Source: Candidatus Solibacter sp.
GTDB lineage: Bacteria > Acidobacteriota > Terriglobia > Bryobacterales > Bryobacteraceae
NCBI GenBank assembly: GCA_017883355.1
Contig: JADGNS010000211.1
Span: 1 to 7,366 of the forward strand
Direction: 5' to 3'
DNA: 7,366 bases
The notes beneath the pieces were generated by a model. It worked only from the letters and a program-made list of their open reading frames with translations. It was not told the origin of the DNA and did not search any database. Numbering within the stretch: position 1 is the stretch's first letter; each line of letters starts with the position of its first letter. Of the stretch, positions 5,544 to 7,366 are shown piece after piece. Made by a program: the position numbers and the translations under genes.

Positions 5544-5565
5544 GAACGCAGAGAAAGCGCAGAGA
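5528..5565. repeat. ACGCAGAGA-type dispersed repeat at the hydrolase 3' end
   Basis: Four units of CGC(A/T)GAGA occur at 5530-5537, 5538-5545, 5547-5554 and 5558-5565. This motif is familiar to me as a short intergenic repeat found in many copies in genomes of several phyla. The hydrolase stop codon TGA (5541-5543) lies in the second unit, so the last few amino acids are encoded by the repeat. Confidence 0.65.
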
Positions 5566-5576
5566 AGAAGACATGC

Positions 5577-5622
5577 CCCCAGGGAATGGGGTCCGCCCAG
5601 AGGGCACCCGGCCTTGAAAGGC
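5577..5622. terminator. Weak hairpin cluster between convergent genes
   Basis: Short complementary blocks lie between the two convergent stops. They are CCCCA (5577-5581) with TGGGG (5587-5591), GCCC (5595-5598) with GGGC (5602-5605), and GCCT (5611-5614) with AGGC (5619-5622). None is followed by a T run on either strand. They may help end both transcripts, but this could be chance in GC-rich DNA. Confidence 0.25.
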
Positions 5623-5626
5623 TACG

Positions 5627-7366
5627 CTACTTCTCGAAGAGGGCGGCGCGGCGAATCCTTTCGCCCTTGAAGACCACTAGCGAGATTCGTTCGGTGGCAG
5701 CGATTTCCTGAAGCGGGTTGCCGTCCACCAGCAGCAGGTTGGCGTCCAGCCCCGCGCGGATGGCTCCGATGCGCCCGGTCGCGCCCAGCAGTTTGGCGGC
5801 GTTGACGGTGGCCGCCTGCAGGGCGACCGTCACCGGAATTCCGGCTTCCACCCAGAGTTGCAGCTCGCGATGCAGGGAGGGTCCGTGGAAGACCATGGGA
5901 TTGCCCGAATCGCTACCCATCACCAAGGGGACGCCCGCCTTCCAGGCGCGCAGCAGGTTGGCGCGCGCGGTGGCGAGGGCGCGCTGGAACAACTCCGCCT
6001 TGCCGGCGTCCGCGCCCTTTCCGGAGGTCACGAACTCGCGCGTCCCCTTCAGCAGGCGCGCGGACACCACCTGCTGGACGAGCGAATGATTCAAGGGGTC
6101 CGGTTTGCCGCCGAAGTAGAGGGCGTAGGCCTCGGCAACGCCCAGCGTCGGGTCGAGATAGACGCCCTCCTTGGCCATGCGTTCGAGCAAGTTGTCGGGG
6201 ATCTCGTCGCGCCAGGATCCATGTTCCACGCTGGCGCTGCCGATCTCCACGGCGTCGGCCACGTCGCGGGCGTCGCCGGTGTGGGTGGCCAGCGGCAGGT
6301 GCTGGAGGTGCGCCTCCTCGGAGACGGCGCGGACCAGGAGGAGGTCGAGCCGGTCGTAGAGCATGCCATCGCCCCAGCCCGCTTCCAGAATCGCCTTGAT
6401 GCCGTCGACGCCCGCGGCCTTGAGTTCGCGGACCTGTTTACGGGCTTCCTCGGGCGTCTTGGGGGTGCGCACCAACTGCGCCTTCACGGTCTCCTTGACG
6501 GCGGCCGGCAGGTGCTGCAGGAACTCGGTACCGTGACCGCCCTCGGCGGTGAACATGGGTCCGCAAACAAAAAGTTGCGAGCCGAGTTTGGCGCCATCGG
6601 CGATGGATTTGCGCAGCTTGAGGGAGGCGTCCAGACCATCGCCGACGCTGCGCGCCGCGGTGACGCCGCTATAGAGCATGGCGGCGGCGGAGTGCGCCAT
6701 GGTCTTTTCGAAATCGTTATCCTGGCTGTCCGTCGAGATGCCGCCGGAGGCCGCCAGATGGACATGGGTATCGATCAGGCCGGGCAGCAGGGTCTTGCCC
6801 GCACCTTCCACGATCTCGGCCTTCAGTTGAGCGGGATCCGGCGCGGTACCTTCGTAGACCGCGGCGATCTTGCCGTCGCGCACCAGCACGGCGCCGTTTT
6901 CGATGACCTTGCCATCGCCCGTGAAGATCCGCGTGTTGCGGATCAGGAACACGCCGGAGCGCTGCAACTCGCGAAACAGGGCGGCGTTGTTGCCCAGGTG
7001 ACTCTTGCTGTAAGATTGCCACGTGCCCATCGCCACGAACGGCGCCAGCACGGCCGCGACCCAAAGTTTGTTGCGCGGGCGGATCTTTTCTTCCTTCTCC
7101 CAGCGGAACAGTTGCGTCGCCAGGAACAAGCCGAGCACCGTAGTGAGCAGCAGCGCGGAGACGGCCGGGGCGTTGTCCCACAGATTCCGATTGCGGAAGA
7201 AGATGCCCTGGAAGCCGCTGACCAGGTAGGAAGCCGGCATGAACTGCGCCACGGTCTGCGCCCAACCGGGCAGCATCGCCGAGGGCACGGTGGCGCCAGA
7301 GAGGAACAGCATCGGCATATAGACGCTTTGAATGGCGATGGTGGCTTCGGCCATGGTATTGGTGAC
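5627..7366 (-). CDS. ABC-2 permease C-terminus fused to metal-dependent amidohydrolase (5' end outside window)
   Basis: The frame is open from the right edge to TAG at 5629-5627; the Met at 7354 is internal, not the start. Numbering from that Met, residues 1-83 match the end of an ABC-2 permease: 'MLFLSGATVPSAMLPGW' (15-31), 'FMPASYLVSGFQGIF' (38-52) and a final helix 'APAVSALLLTTVLGLFLATQ' (62-81). A charged segment 'RWEKEEKIRPRNK' (84-96) precedes an extra helix (97-116). Residues about 136-575 are a complete amidohydrolase of the imidazolonepropionase-like group. Metal ligands present are His197 and His199 (D-T-H-V-H), Lys320 (GVDGIK), His358, His378 and Asp482 (GSDSG). By the positive-inside rule the charged segment is cytoplasmic, so the extra helix would place the enzyme in the periplasm. 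Relatives hydrolyse peptide-like or cyclic amide bonds; the substrate here is unknown. No frame break is seen at the junction. Confidence 0.88.
   Translation of the reverse strand, partial: VTNTMAEATIAIQSVYMPMLFLSGATVPSAMLPGWAQTVAQFMPASYLVSGFQGIFFRNRNLWDNAPAVSALLLTTVLGLFLATQLFRWEKEEKIRPRNKLWVAAVLAPFVAMGTWQSYSKSHLGNNAALFRELQRSGVFLIRNTRIFTGDGKVIENGAVLVRDGKIAAVYEGTAPDPAQLKAEIVEGAGKTLLPGLIDTHVHLAASGGISTDSQDNDFEKTMAHSAAAMLYSGVTAARSVGDGLDASLKLRKSIADGAKLGSQLFVCGPMFTAEGGHGTEFLQHLPAAVKETVKAQLVRTPKTPEEARKQVRELKAAGVDGIKAILEAGWGDGMLYDRLDLLLVRAVSEEAHLQHLPLATHTGDARDVADAVEIGSASVEHGSWRDEIPDNLLERMAKEGVYLDPTLGVAEAYALYFGGKPDPLNHSLVQQVVSARLLKGTREFVTSGKGADAGKAELFQRALATARANLLRAWKAGVPLVMGSDSGNPMVFHGPSLHRELQLWVEAGIPVTVALQAATVNAAKLLGATGRIGAIRAGLDANLLLVDGNPLQEIAATERISLVVFKGERIRRAALFEK

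Noticed and set aside
4727..5617. A 296-codon plus-strand frame overlapping the hydrolase in another phase
   Set aside because: The hydrolase frame holds the serine elbow and catalytic histidine; this one is Arg/Ala/Gly-rich without motifs.
5718..6359. Short plus-strand frames opposite the amidohydrolase
   Set aside because: They are antisense shadows of a well-supported gene and show no motifs.

Overview
The window is about two-thirds G+C, with dense genes and short gaps. Two things suggest an acidobacterium of the Solibacter/Bryobacter kind: a Tat-exported Gfo/Idh/MocA oxidoreductase beside a Tat-exported sugar isomerase-like TIM barrel, and a one-pass membrane protein starting with the 'ELERIL-SPQFRNSKR ... 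LKERTVG-VFG' domain that recurs in that group. This placement rests on remembered family features, not on a search.

Layout from left to right. (1) 1-195 (+) is the C-terminal end of a TolC-type outer-membrane efflux protein. It is followed by a half-copy of a dispersed repeat, a small hairpin and a pyrimidine-rich tandem repeat. (2) 278-1429 (-) encodes a winged-helix-like, single-TM presumed regulator. (3) 1430-1688 is a divergent intergenic region with an extended -10 promoter for the minus gene, a perfect 8-bp dyad with a third half-site, a weak plus-strand promoter candidate and a GC-rich leader that can form hairpins. (4) 1689-4571 (+) is a two-gene operon with a 12-bp gap: a Gfo/Idh/MocA-family oxidoreductase, then a sugar phosphate isomerase/epimerase-like protein. 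Both carry twin-arginine signals and both are interrupted by collagen-like Gly/Ala/Pro-rich insertions. (5) 4603-4651 is a perfect 19-bp inverted repeat, related to the half-copy at 199-221. It runs into the start of (6) an alpha/beta hydrolase, 4644-5543 (+), whose last codons lie in an ACGCAGAGA-type dispersed repeat. (7) 5627-7366 (-), open at the right edge, encodes the end of an ABC-2 type permease fused in frame, through one extra membrane helix, to a complete metal-dependent amidohydrolase.

How the genes may work together. The two Tat proteins probably handle a sugar or sugar derivative in the periplasm by NAD(P)-type oxidation/reduction and TIM-barrel isomerisation or lyase chemistry. 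The divergent membrane regulator is a plausible controller because it shares the promoter region. The hydrolase and the permease-amidohydrolase converge on each other and need not belong to that pathway. The permease-amidohydrolase fusion is the most unusual object here: its predicted topology puts a hydrolase on the outer face of an exporter-like membrane domain. The shared low-complexity insertions in two unrelated folds are the second most unusual feature.
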